Part shown: one piece after another, positions 1-7,623 of the stretch | Layout of the letters: each line of letters begins with the position of its first letter | How positions within the stretch are numbered: position 1 is the stretch's first letter | Origin: Roseibacillus sp. | GTDB lineage: Bacteria > Verrucomicrobiota > Verrucomicrobiae > Verrucomicrobiales > Akkermansiaceae | Assembly (NCBI GenBank): GCA_002723015.1 | Contig: PBNG01000066.1 | Span: forward strand, 1 to 15,920 | Length of the DNA: 15,920 nt | Reading direction: 5' to 3' | Notes under the pieces: model-generated | Told to the model about the DNA's origin: nothing | The model's database searches: none | What the model saw: the letters and a program-made list of their open reading frames with translations, nothing else | Program-made: the position numbers and the translations under genes

Positions 1-1126
1 TATGATCGAGCCGGCTCCACGCGCTGGACGCCAACTCAACCACCAGTCTTGGGTAGAGGGTCTCCCCGGTGGCGCTCCAATTGATTTGGCCGAGAACCTC
101 GCCTGCCCGATCTCCTGCCCGTTTATTAATGATGGCCTCTACCTCCTCTGCCTTGAGTGCCTCCAGGGTCACTTTGTAGGCAAGCAGCCGATCCGCGAGA
201 CCTCCCGGTAGATGCGGAAGAAACGACGACTCCCAGATATCATCGTTCACGCTCAAAATGACAGAGGTCCCTGGGCAGGATTGTGAAATGTTCGAAAGGA
301 AAGAGGCGAGGGCAAGGGCATCCTGTGGCGATGTGGAAAGCCCCTCGGTATCGTCTACCACAAGCACCGGGCTTGCTACCGTAGCCATTAGACTGAGCAA
401 CCCTTGCAGACGCTCCTCTGCAGTAGAGGATGACTGGTTTTGAAGGTCATTCCGGAAGATGGTTTCGAAAAGAAGGCGCGCACGCTCGACGTTGTCGGGA
501 GGCGTAGTAGCAAAGCGAAAGAGCAGTTCGACCCAGTAAGAGGATTCCCGGAGACTCGCCCCAGTGACCGCCGCAAGTTCAGCAGCTAGTCGGGGCCCGA
601 GCACTTCAAAGTTGGACTTGGCCCAATGAGCGGTAACTGCCCCATCATGGTGAAAATCAAAGGTCTGTGCAGGATTATCCCTCAGGTTCTTCAAGGCACT
701 TTCCCGGTCCTGACAAGGCACCTCTCCCGAGGCAACCAGAGGCTCGAGCCCGAGGGCCAGAACTTCCCGTGCGAGTAAATCCAGCTGAGTGAGAGTAGTG
801 CTCTCAGGAACAACCTGACAAAGAGATTGAAGAACATACTCGAGGACATGAGCCGCATCGGTCGTCCGTCCGTTGGTCAGTTGCACCCGAACGAAACGAT
901 GACTCTCACCAAGGTCGCCGGCGACAGCCTGAAGCAATGCGGTTTTTCCATAGCCGGCTCGCGGGGCTTGCAAGAGGATAACCCGTCCCGAATCCACCAG
1001 ATTCTCATCGAGATAGGAGGTCAGAAGATCGCGAGCCGGTCGGTTGATGGACTCAACAAGTCCCTGGGGTTCCCGTCCGAAGACCTCGAAACGGCGGCTG
1101 AACGGGTCGGGAGAGCTCATTTGCAT
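1..1126 (-). CDS. P-loop (AAA/STAND-like) ATPase, 3' end outside window
   Basis: The reading frame is open from the left edge to 1126 (about 375 residues seen); the C-terminus lies outside the window. It reads MQMSSPDPFSRRFEVFGREP. A clear Walker A motif, APRAGYGKT, sits near residue 55, and a Walker B motif, VLVVDDTE, near residue 275. A sensor-1-like stretch, SVILSVND, follows about 30 residues later. The order and spacing fit an AAA_16/Orc- or STAND-type NTPase, with a long helical insert (about residues 110-250) between the Walker motifs. No DNA-binding or membrane segment is visible in this part. Starts at 1126 and 1120 are both ATG; a G-rich stretch (GGGGGCG) about 14 bases upstream of 1126 slightly favours it. 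An in-frame TGA lies further upstream. The gene starts 105 bases after the AsmA-like gene and could share its transcript. The ATPase fold is fairly certain; the function is unknown. Confidence 0.72.
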   Translation of the reverse strand, partial: MQMSSPDPFSRRFEVFGREPQGLVESINRPARDLLTSYLDENLVDSGRVILLQAPRAGYGKTALLQAVAGDLGESHRFVRVQLTNGRTTDAAHVLEYVLQSLCQVVPESTTLTQLDLLAREVLALGLEPLVASGEVPCQDRESALKNLRDNPAQTFDFHHDGAVTAHWAKSNFEVLGPRLAAELAAVTGASLRESSYWVELLFRFATTPPDNVERARLLFETIFRNDLQNQSSSTAEERLQGLLSLMATVASPVLVVDDTEGLSTSPQDALALASFLSNISQSCPGTSVILSVNDDIWESSFLPHLPGGLADRLLAYKVTLEALKAEEVEAIINKRAGDRAGEVLGQINWSATGETLYPRLVVELASSAWSRLDH

Positions 1127-1231
1127 GGAAGCGAAAAGTTCGCCCCCAAGGGTAGTGACAGCGATTCATCCCAGACAAGCTTCAATGCTGTGAACAAGAC
1201 CGGATTATATTGTGAAGAACCTGTCAGCAAA

Positions 1232-2722
1232 TCACCGACTGGAAGCAACTGAGGCGGATGAAGGGGGCACCTCGAACGAGGAGTTAGAGGTTGGCGAGGC
1301 CTCGAGATTCCTCAGGAAGTCATCGTCCGGCTGATCTAATGAGCCTCCCAGTTGAATCTCCGCCCAGCAGTAGCCTTGGGACGGCAAGCTGAACGAAGCA
1401 TATCGAGGTTCGTTCAGCGTCTTCATCATGAGGGCCTCGGGAACGCCGAGACGAAGCGCCCCACTCATCTCCTCATTTCTAACGATAAGCGAACCGGTCA
1501 AAACCAGGTGTGAACGAATCTCATACCTCAGGTCCTCGATCGTGAGCTGGTCAGCGTCTAAACGTAGCACGCCGGAGATAGATCCACCCTCTGGCCGCGA
1601 GTAGTGCTCTTTGCGGAGAATGGAGGCTAGTCCACCGAGAAATCGGAATCCCTCGATAGCGCCCTCCTTTCCCTCAAACCGGATTTCAAGCTGTGCCTCC
1701 ATTTCGGTGACCGGATTGATGGAAAGAGCGCCATTGGATGAGCTGATCCGAGCCCGTAGCAATCGTCCCAGCGCCTTCTCCCCGAGCAGCTCCTCCAGAG
1801 GGAAATCGACAAGCTCGACATCAAAGACGGATCTAACCCCGCGCCGGATCGGCTGCACGCCCTTAAAAACCGCCTCCCCTCCCTGCTCGCTCTGGGTGAA
1901 GAGCGAAACGAGGTGAAATCCACCGTCGTACCATTCGCCAAGTCCATTTTCAACCTTCAACTCGGACCATGTTCCAAAGCGAAGGAATCCTCCGCTCAAG
2001 GTGAACCTCATCCCTTCGGCCTGTTCCCGGGCCCTCGCTACCAGTTCTGAATCACGGATTCGAAAGGCCTTCCGACGCGACTCCGTCTCAAATTCCAAGT
2101 CGAACTGATTACAACGATAATTACCAAAGTTCAGAAGTTCCCCGCTCCCGGCAGGTGTGATCGCTCCGGATTTCCCATCATCCGGACCTAGTCTCAACGT
2201 TCCGGTTCTGGCGTATAGCTCGGAACCCTCAAGCCGGGATCGTAGAAAGCTGGATATGCCCAGACGCGTCTGAATGTCGGAGAGCCTCAGAGAGCGCGGC
2301 ATCCCTCCGCCCGGCCACGTCATTTGAACTGACTTGAGTCGGGTCTTGATCGGGTTGACCGAAAAATCGTTGATTCGCACGACCGCTCCGGTGGTATTGC
2401 CCACACTCTCCGCAATCTCTTCCCGGAAGCCCTTACTATTGAAGCGGGCCATCACCATGAGCAGGGACACTCCGCCAAAAACAAGGAGGACTACCAGGCC
2501 GAGCACAGAGTAAAGCCCGTACCTTTTTCGGCGTACTACCTTGCGCTTTCGCCGTTCCTGCCCCTTTCTCCGCTTCCTTTTACGAACCCGGGTCACCTGC
2601 GAACCATCGGGTCGGGTCACCACTTCCTTGTCGCGGGTTTCAGATGCCTCGCGTCTTCCCTTCTGAAGTTGCTCCATCATTTCATCGACGGAGTAGCTTC
2701 TCTGCTCGGGTTCCTTTGGCAT
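1232..2722 (-). CDS. AsmA-like single-pass membrane protein
   Basis: 496 residues. The N-terminus is polar. A very basic cytoplasmic patch (about residues 46-67, mostly Lys/Arg) is followed by one membrane segment (about 69-92, GLYSVLGLVVLLVFGGVSLL). The remaining 400 residues would be periplasmic. The first part after the membrane, about 95-135, resembles the start of AsmA-type proteins, with a TGAVVRINDF-like segment. The C-terminal third (about 345-440) has the beta-rich AsmA_C pattern: GSISGVLRLDADQLTIEDL, then LTGSLIVRN, then LRLGVP. AsmA-like proteins are bridge or chaperone-like envelope proteins linked to outer-membrane lipid or protein handling; applying that here is inference. The ATG start is 26 bases after the secretin stop codon, so co-transcription is likely. 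No strong Shine-Dalgarno is seen. Orthology to a named gene could not be judged. Confidence 0.62.
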   Translation of the reverse strand: MPKEPEQRSYSVDEMMEQLQKGRREASETRDKEVVTRPDGSQVTRVRKRKRRKGQERRKRKVVRRKRYGLYSVLGLVVLLVFGGVSLLMVMARFNSKGFREEIAESVGNTTGAVVRINDFSVNPIKTRLKSVQMTWPGGGMPRSLRLSDIQTRLGISSFLRSRLEGSELYARTGTLRLGPDDGKSGAITPAGSGELLNFGNYRCNQFDLEFETESRRKAFRIRDSELVARAREQAEGMRFTLSGGFLRFGTWSELKVENGLGEWYDGGFHLVSLFTQSEQGGEAVFKGVQPIRRGVRSVFDVELVDFPLEELLGEKALGRLLRARISSSNGALSINPVTEMEAQLEIRFEGKEGAIEGFRFLGGLASILRKEHYSRPEGGSISGVLRLDADQLTIEDLRYEIRSHLVLTGSLIVRNEEMSGALRLGVPEALMMKTLNEPRYASFSLPSQGYCWAEIQLGGSLDQPDDDFLRNLEASPTSNSSFEVPPSSASVASSR

Positions 2723-2748
2723 TTCTCTGAACAGAACCCGGTGATGTC

Positions 2749-5232
2749 CTAGCGAGTGACGGGCTGCCCTGAAGGGTCCTCCAGGCGAACACTCACCATG
2801 ATAATATAGGCGTCCTTAAGAGACGTCTGCGACTGGGTTTTAAAGTAACGTCCAATCAAAGGGATCTTGCTCAGGATCGGGGTCTGATCCTCGACTTTGA
2901 TCTGGGAACTGGTGAGCAGGCCCCCAAGGACGACAGTCTCACCCTGATAAATCGAAAGAGTTGAATTTCCCCGGATCGTGCTGAAAACCGGCATTAGTAT
3001 GGCGTTCTCGGTAAGGACACCAAAAGACCCTCCACTCAGTACTCCTCCCGTGGGATCAAACACGGAGCTATTGCTCCCCCCGAGGATGGGGGTTCCGTAG
3101 TTGATGAATCCATCAAAGTCCCGGATCTCAGGCTTGATCGACACCTCGATGATACCGTCCTCTCCAAGCTGGGGAAGCACCTCCAGCATGCATCCCAGAT
3201 TCGTTGTTTCAAACGCAGTAGGGTGAGCCGGGGTGACCGGAGTAACTCCTGCAGCCTGCTGCACAAAACCGCCATCTGCATCGATTCCGATGTTTCCTCC
3301 AATCTGATTGGGAAGCTCTGGAGGTTCATATTCGGTCGGATAAATGAATTCACGCACCGACTCGATCGTGGCGCTCTGACCCGACCTCGTGATGACTGTC
3401 TTCTTGGTCATCAGATCGAGCCCCTTGTGCTGACCAACGCCCCTCATCAACATGCTCACGGTCGCGTTGTTCACGATTCCCGTTGCATTAATGCTACCGG
3501 GCGCACGAAGCTGGGTATTTGCGACCGATGTCTGCGCAATTGCCCCATCAATGGTGTTCGTCTCGGTGGCAAGATTTCCGCTCCGGTTGCCCGCTGTAAG
3601 TGGCCTGAAAGGAGGAGCACCGGTGGGAGTACCATTTCCAACCGTCCCGCCGTGAAAGAGCAATTCGTCCGTCACTCCCTGCGCTCCATCAAGCAACCAG
3701 TCGAAACCAAGTTCATCGAGACGCTGCTCGGTTGAACGAATGATCCGAGCCTCGACGATAATCATCACGGGTTCGGCATCGACGATGGCCTCCACGATGG
3801 CCTCAATCAGAGCCATGTTCGTGATGGTGTTCTTGACCGAAAGAATCGATGACTGGGTCCGATAGAGCGCGCTGGCACCGGGAGGAAAGTTGACCCCTTT
3901 CTGTTTCAGGTAGTCCTCCGCCGTCAACCGCTTGAGGAGACCTCTCTGGGGCGCATCATCTGCAGCGAATGGATCAGCATCCGCGCCTCCCCCCTCTCCA
4001 AGATCTTCCCTGCTGAGAAAATCGGGGGGCATTGTAAATTGCCGGAAGATCAGTTCATCGCTGATGGCGCCTGCCGGCCTGATGACTACCGCATGCTCGT
4101 CAACCCGCGCCTGTGTTCGAGTCGCCTCAAGAATCAAATCGAGCACCTTGCGCATCGGAACATTCCGCAGCTTGAGGCTGAAAGGAGTCGTTTCAATGGA
4201 TCGGGCCCTCGCTTCATCCGCATTTCCAAGCTGAATTACGAAGGCGATGCCTTTACGGGCAGGATCAAGTTCATTGATGTCCAGCGTGGCGGCCTGTTGC
4301 CTCAGGAAATCGATGGCCTCCCCCAGCAGAACCCCGTCCATATCAACCACAGGGATGATAATGGAATCGAGTTTTTCCGAGGCGGAGGCTCCAAAACGGG
4401 CACCATTCCGAAGGATTCCAAGATCGCTGTCTGCCAGCACGCTGACCGCCTCTGGACTGGGTGACTTCCAGGCTTCGGCAACATCACTTAGGAGCTTGGC
4501 CCGGGCCTCGTCACGGGCGCTTTCCGAATAACGGGACTTCTGGTTCTGCACCGCCTCCATCCCCCGTCTTGCCGCGGAGTTATGTGGGTCAATCCTCAGT
4601 ATCTGTTCGTAAATGATCAGCGCCCGGTCGAATTGCCCCAATTCCACGAATCCCTGAGCCTCGTAGAGGTAACGACGAACTTCGTCCACGTTTCTGACGT
4701 GTTCCGGGGTCAACGCAGGATTGTTTCGAACCGGATCGTCGAGCCGGGAAAGCATATCATTCGCCCCCAAGTGCTTCGGTGCAACTCCCGGCAGAAGTGC
4801 CTTTTCGAGCAAAGAGCGGGCCATGGGGTAATCGCCTATTTTCGCAAGCTCGCGTGCCCGCTCTACCGATGCTTGAGCCAATCGTTCCGCCGCCGCCGCC
4901 TTAAGACTAGCGGTCGCATCTCCTCCCGGAAACAGATCAAAGGCCTTTGCGAACTCGGTAACCGCTCCAGCATAGTCAGCGAGTCGATAAGCCTTATCGC
5001 CCTCGAGGAGAGCCTTCTGAGCCTCCTGCGTGGCTTTGCCCCGTCTCTCCAGCTCCCTCTGCACGACTTCTGAATCGTCACCCAGCGCGCTGAGGGCGCC
5101 AAGAAACACAGCCGCAACGACGGGTATCCATCGTGAGCGGAAGCCCGTAAGGCAACCGCTCGGCAGAACAAAGTACTGGGAGCCGGGTTTGATGGCGTGT
5201 CTTCTACCGGAGGAACCCCTTCCAGTCAGCAC
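2749..5232 (-). CDS. Secretin-like outer-membrane protein, Amuc_1098-like family
   Basis: About 827 residues from a GTG at 5232. A signal peptide (FRSRWIPVVAAVFLGALSALG) is followed by TPR-type helical repeats (AYRLADYAGAVTEFAKAF, then FVELGQFDRALIIYEQIL). Next comes an STN/N0-type domain (IDFLRQQAATLDI ... FSLKLRNVPMRKVLDLIL). After it come an N-domain (NTITNMALIEAIVEAIVDAE), the secretin signature start (VMIIVEARII) and the C-terminal secretin core ending VVLGGLLTSSQ ... TPILSKIPLIGRYFK. This order fits the secretin/PilQ-GspD superfamily, in which subunits form a multimeric outer-membrane gate; the TPR front matches the Akkermansia Amuc_1098 group. The frame stays open upstream to 5463, but residues there carry no recognisable signal and overlap a promoter and LexA site. 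Other starts are TTG 5256 (AGGG-like SD) and ATG 5415. The AsmA-like gene follows 26 bases downstream. The usual pilus partners are absent from the window. Confidence 0.82.
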   Translation of the reverse strand: MLTGRGSSGRRHAIKPGSQYFVLPSGCLTGFRSRWIPVVAAVFLGALSALGDDSEVVQRELERRGKATQEAQKALLEGDKAYRLADYAGAVTEFAKAFDLFPGGDATASLKAAAAERLAQASVERARELAKIGDYPMARSLLEKALLPGVAPKHLGANDMLSRLDDPVRNNPALTPEHVRNVDEVRRYLYEAQGFVELGQFDRALIIYEQILRIDPHNSAARRGMEAVQNQKSRYSESARDEARAKLLSDVAEAWKSPSPEAVSVLADSDLGILRNGARFGASASEKLDSIIIPVVDMDGVLLGEAIDFLRQQAATLDINELDPARKGIAFVIQLGNADEARARSIETTPFSLKLRNVPMRKVLDLILEATRTQARVDEHAVVIRPAGAISDELIFRQFTMPPDFLSREDLGEGGGADADPFAADDAPQRGLLKRLTAEDYLKQKGVNFPPGASALYRTQSSILSVKNTITNMALIEAIVEAIVDAEPVMIIVEARIIRSTEQRLDELGFDWLLDGAQGVTDELLFHGGTVGNGTPTGAPPFRPLTAGNRSGNLATETNTIDGAIAQTSVANTQLRAPGSINATGIVNNATVSMLMRGVGQHKGLDLMTKKTVITRSGQSATIESVREFIYPTEYEPPELPNQIGGNIGIDADGGFVQQAAGVTPVTPAHPTAFETTNLGCMLEVLPQLGEDGIIEVSIKPEIRDFDGFINYGTPILGGSNSSVFDPTGGVLSGGSFGVLTENAILMPVFSTIRGNSTLSIYQGETVVLGGLLTSSQIKVEDQTPILSKIPLIGRYFKTQSQTSLKDAYIIMVSVRLEDPSGQPVTR

Positions 5233-5279
5233 AAAAATCCCGGTGAAATCAGGCAAAATACCCGCCCTGAGGGTAATTC

Positions 5280-5429
5280 TCAGAAGCGAATGCTCCGCGG
5301 GAAAGGCAGTTGGGATGGTCGCCTTCTCGGCGCCATTCGACGGCGGTCCATCAGGTCGAGTTGCCTCTGCAGGCGCCTCAGCCTCTGTTTCAGGAAGTGG
5401 TTGCGGACATGCCATGTTATGGTGTTCAT
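5280..5429 (-). CDS. Candidate SOS-controlled microprotein, 49 aa, very basic
   Basis: A short ATG-to-TGA frame of 49 codons overlaps the upstream extension of the secretin frame. It begins MNTITWHVRNHFLKQ. The predicted protein has 13 Arg and 1 Lys against 2 Asp, so it would be very basic. Residues about 6-31 could form a leucine-rich amphipathic helix; the tail is Pro/Arg-rich. No membrane segment is seen. The ATG coincides with the +1 expected from the LexA-box promoter (last base of the -10 at 5436), so the transcript would be leaderless; no Shine-Dalgarno is possible. About three quarters of its third codon positions are G or C, higher than in the overlapping secretin-extension frame (a little under half). 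Known LexA-controlled small proteins in other phyla (SidA and DidA in Caulobacter, TisB in E. coli) make the idea reasonable, but no homology is claimed. It could be a chance frame. Confidence 0.33.
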   Translation of the reverse strand: MNTITWHVRNHFLKQRLRRLQRQLDLMDRRRMAPRRRPSQLPFPRSIRF

Positions 5430-5463
5430 AAGAACACCATAACTGACGCTGGGTCCCTGTCAA
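5416..5463 (-). promoter_or_regulatory. Sigma-70-type promoter overlapped by a LexA operator
   Basis: On the minus strand a perfect -35 (TTGACA, 5463-5458) is followed by a 16-base spacer and a -10-like TATGGT (5441-5436). A palindrome with 12-base perfect arms (5416-5427 and 5432-5443, GTTATGGTGTTC and its complement) and a 4-base spacer covers the -10 and predicted start point. Its core, 5423-5436, is TGTTC-ATAA-GAACA, an exact match to the LexA motif TGTTC-N4-GAACA described for Verrucomicrobia. A repressor bound here would block RNA polymerase, as in classic SOS promoters. It lies directly after the parC stop codon (5484) and points toward the 49-codon ORF and the secretin gene. No gene on the plus strand is placed to use it. 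SOS control is inferred. Confidence 0.8.
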
Positions 5464-5483
5464 CCCCTTTCAGGGTGTGCTCG

Positions 5484-7433
5484 TTACGCCCGGACGACCC
5501 GGTCCACGGCATGTTTGGTGAGGATATTCCCCTTGGCACCTCGCCCCTTGATGCCGATTTCACCAAACCGGAACTCTCTCGACACATTCCTGAGCCGAAG
5601 GGCCGGCTTCAAATGGAGGAGGACCGTATTGCCATCACTCTCCTCCTCTTTGGAATGCACAGCAAAATAAAAGACCCGGGTCCCGGCTGTGCCCTTACCC
5701 AGTTCATAGATTTTATCACGGGTCACCCCACCAACCCGGAATCGCTTGGCGAGAACTGCGCCATCACGACCATCACGATAAATCATGGAATAAATCTTCT
5801 CCTCATTCTTCCGGAAGATGGCGACGTGGACCGGCCGCTTCCCGACGAACGCCTTGTCGGAAACCTTAAGCACCCGCATTTTTGCGTCCTGAGAAACGGC
5901 GATTAGGTCGTCGAGGCGGGAACACTTCTCAACGGCCCGTTCCTTTTTCAGAGTTAGGCCCGCGAACCCATTCCTCTCATCAACATAGAGAGTCTCGGTT
6001 GCCGCTACGACCTGCGACCGATCGACACGCTCGAATTCGGCTTCGTCAGTCCGTGGCTCCTTCCCGGAACCATATTTCTTAAGGAGGTTCTTGTAATACC
6101 GGATGGCATACCGTGTCAGCCCACCAAGGTCCTTCTCAGTCTCCGCAATCGAATCCTCAAGCCCCTTGATTTCCTCATTCGCGCGGAAGCTATCATACTT
6201 GGATATGCGTTTGATGCGAATTTCGGTTAAGCGAATGATGTCGTCCTTCGTGACGGCCCTCCGGAACCTTTTCTTATACGGCTTAAGGCCCAGCTCGATT
6301 GCATCAAGAACGCTCTCCCAGGTCTCGCATTCCTCTATGTCCCGATAGATTCTCTTTTCGATGAAGATCTTTTCGAGAGAACTGAAGTGCCACTTTTCTT
6401 CAAGTTCCACGAGCCTGATTTCAAGCTCCCGCTTCAGAAGATCCTTGGTCTGAAAAGCTGATCGCTTGAGGATCTCACTGACCCCGAGAAACTGTGGTTT
6501 GCCATCGGCAATCACGCAGGCATTGGGTGAAATGCTCGTTTCGCAATCGGTGAACGCAAAGAGGCCATCACGCACGGCTTCCGGGTCACTGCCTGCAGGA
6601 AGGTGAATGAGGATATCCGCTTCGTCGGCGGTGTTATCCTCGATCCTGGATATCTTGATCTTACCCTTCTCTTGTGCGCCCACGATGGATCCCTGAAGTG
6701 ACGTCGTAGTCGTCCCCCAGGGGATCTCCACGATTCTCAGAAGGTTCCGCTTCACGATCTCGATCTTCGCCCTTATTCGGATTCGTCCACCCCGGAGTCC
6801 ATCATTATATTCGCTGGCATCCATCAAGCCGCCCGTGGGGAAATCTGGAACGATTTCGACTTTCTGCTTCCGGAGGGCCCGGATGCACTGCTCGATCAGC
6901 TCATTGAAGTTGTGAGGGAGAATCTTACATGCCAGACCAACCGCAATACCCTCACCTCCCTGAGCAAGTAAGAGCGGAAACTTCATGGGAAGAGTCACGG
7001 GTTCCTTATTGCGACCGTCATAACTCTGCGTCCACTCCGTAGTCTTGGGATTGAAAGCTACTTCAAGAGCAAAGGGGGTCAGGCGTGCCTCGATATAGCG
7101 CCCTGCCGCGGAAGGATCCCCCGTTAGAACGTTGCCCCAGTTGCCCTGGGTATCGATGAGAAGGTCCTTCTGCCCCATTCCAACAAGGGCATCCTCAATC
7201 GCGGTGTTTCCATGCGGATGATACTTCATCGTATCTCCCACGATGTTCGCGACCTTGTTGTATCGCCCATCCTCCATCTGCCGCATCGAGTGCAGAATCC
7301 TCCGCTGAACCGGTTTGAGACCATCTCCCAAGTGCGGCACAGCTCTTTCCATGATTACGTAACTGGCGTAATCGAGGAAGTAGTCGGAATACATGTTCCC
7401 GAGGCTTCCGTGCTCCTTTCCCTTCAAGCTCAT
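5484..7433 (-). CDS. parC: DNA topoisomerase IV subunit A (ParC)
   Basis: 649 residues. This is the DNA-cleaving and rejoining subunit of type IIA topoisomerase, which separates linked daughter chromosomes together with ParE. The N-terminal breakage-reunion domain shows the family motifs: YASYVIMERAVPHLGDGLKPVQRRIL (residues 22-47) and YHPHGNTAIEDALVGMGQ (71-88, the quinolone region), where Thr77 aligns with GyrA Ser83 and Asp81 with Asp87. The catalytic tyrosine is Tyr113 in SAAGRYIEARL, preceded by Arg112. A coiled-coil/tower region covers about 340-460. The C-terminal domain is short (about 480-649) and lacks the GyrA box. Its RVGGVTRDKIYELGKGTAG stretch resembles the Bacteroidetes-type short ParC. 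E. coli ParC is about 750 residues, so this is the compact form. It lies 190 bases after parE; a TACAAT-like -10 on the minus strand (7580-7575) could give it its own promoter. A purine-rich AGGCAAGGG precedes the ATG. Confidence 0.93.
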   Translation of the reverse strand: MSLKGKEHGSLGNMYSDYFLDYASYVIMERAVPHLGDGLKPVQRRILHSMRQMEDGRYNKVANIVGDTMKYHPHGNTAIEDALVGMGQKDLLIDTQGNWGNVLTGDPSAAGRYIEARLTPFALEVAFNPKTTEWTQSYDGRNKEPVTLPMKFPLLLAQGGEGIAVGLACKILPHNFNELIEQCIRALRKQKVEIVPDFPTGGLMDASEYNDGLRGGRIRIRAKIEIVKRNLLRIVEIPWGTTTTSLQGSIVGAQEKGKIKISRIEDNTADEADILIHLPAGSDPEAVRDGLFAFTDCETSISPNACVIADGKPQFLGVSEILKRSAFQTKDLLKRELEIRLVELEEKWHFSSLEKIFIEKRIYRDIEECETWESVLDAIELGLKPYKKRFRRAVTKDDIIRLTEIRIKRISKYDSFRANEEIKGLEDSIAETEKDLGGLTRYAIRYYKNLLKKYGSGKEPRTDEAEFERVDRSQVVAATETLYVDERNGFAGLTLKKERAVEKCSRLDDLIAVSQDAKMRVLKVSDKAFVGKRPVHVAIFRKNEEKIYSMIYRDGRDGAVLAKRFRVGGVTRDKIYELGKGTAGTRVFYFAVHSKEEESDGNTVLLHLKPALRLRNVSREFRFGEIGIKGRGAKGNILTKHAVDRVVRA

Positions 7434-7623
7434 CCCTTGCCTCTACACTGTGAAACTTAAGATCTCCTAACCATTCTGGCAAGAGCGGATCTACTCATGG
7501 TTGGTGCCTTTCAGGCCCCTTTCGGGCAAGTGCCTTTTCCCAATTCATTGAATCTGCAACCCTGAAAACAATTGATTGTAAATAATTGACTTAAAGTTGA
7601 TTACGAAATTGCACTCTGCTCCC

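Noticed and set aside
3223..5906. Several plus-strand frames of 100-200 codons
   Set aside because: All are antisense to the well-supported secretin and parC genes and show no domain of their own.
7572..7600. Three TTGA elements at 14- and 11-base spacing, iteron-like
   Set aside because: Too short and irregular; explained by AT-rich promoter DNA before parC.
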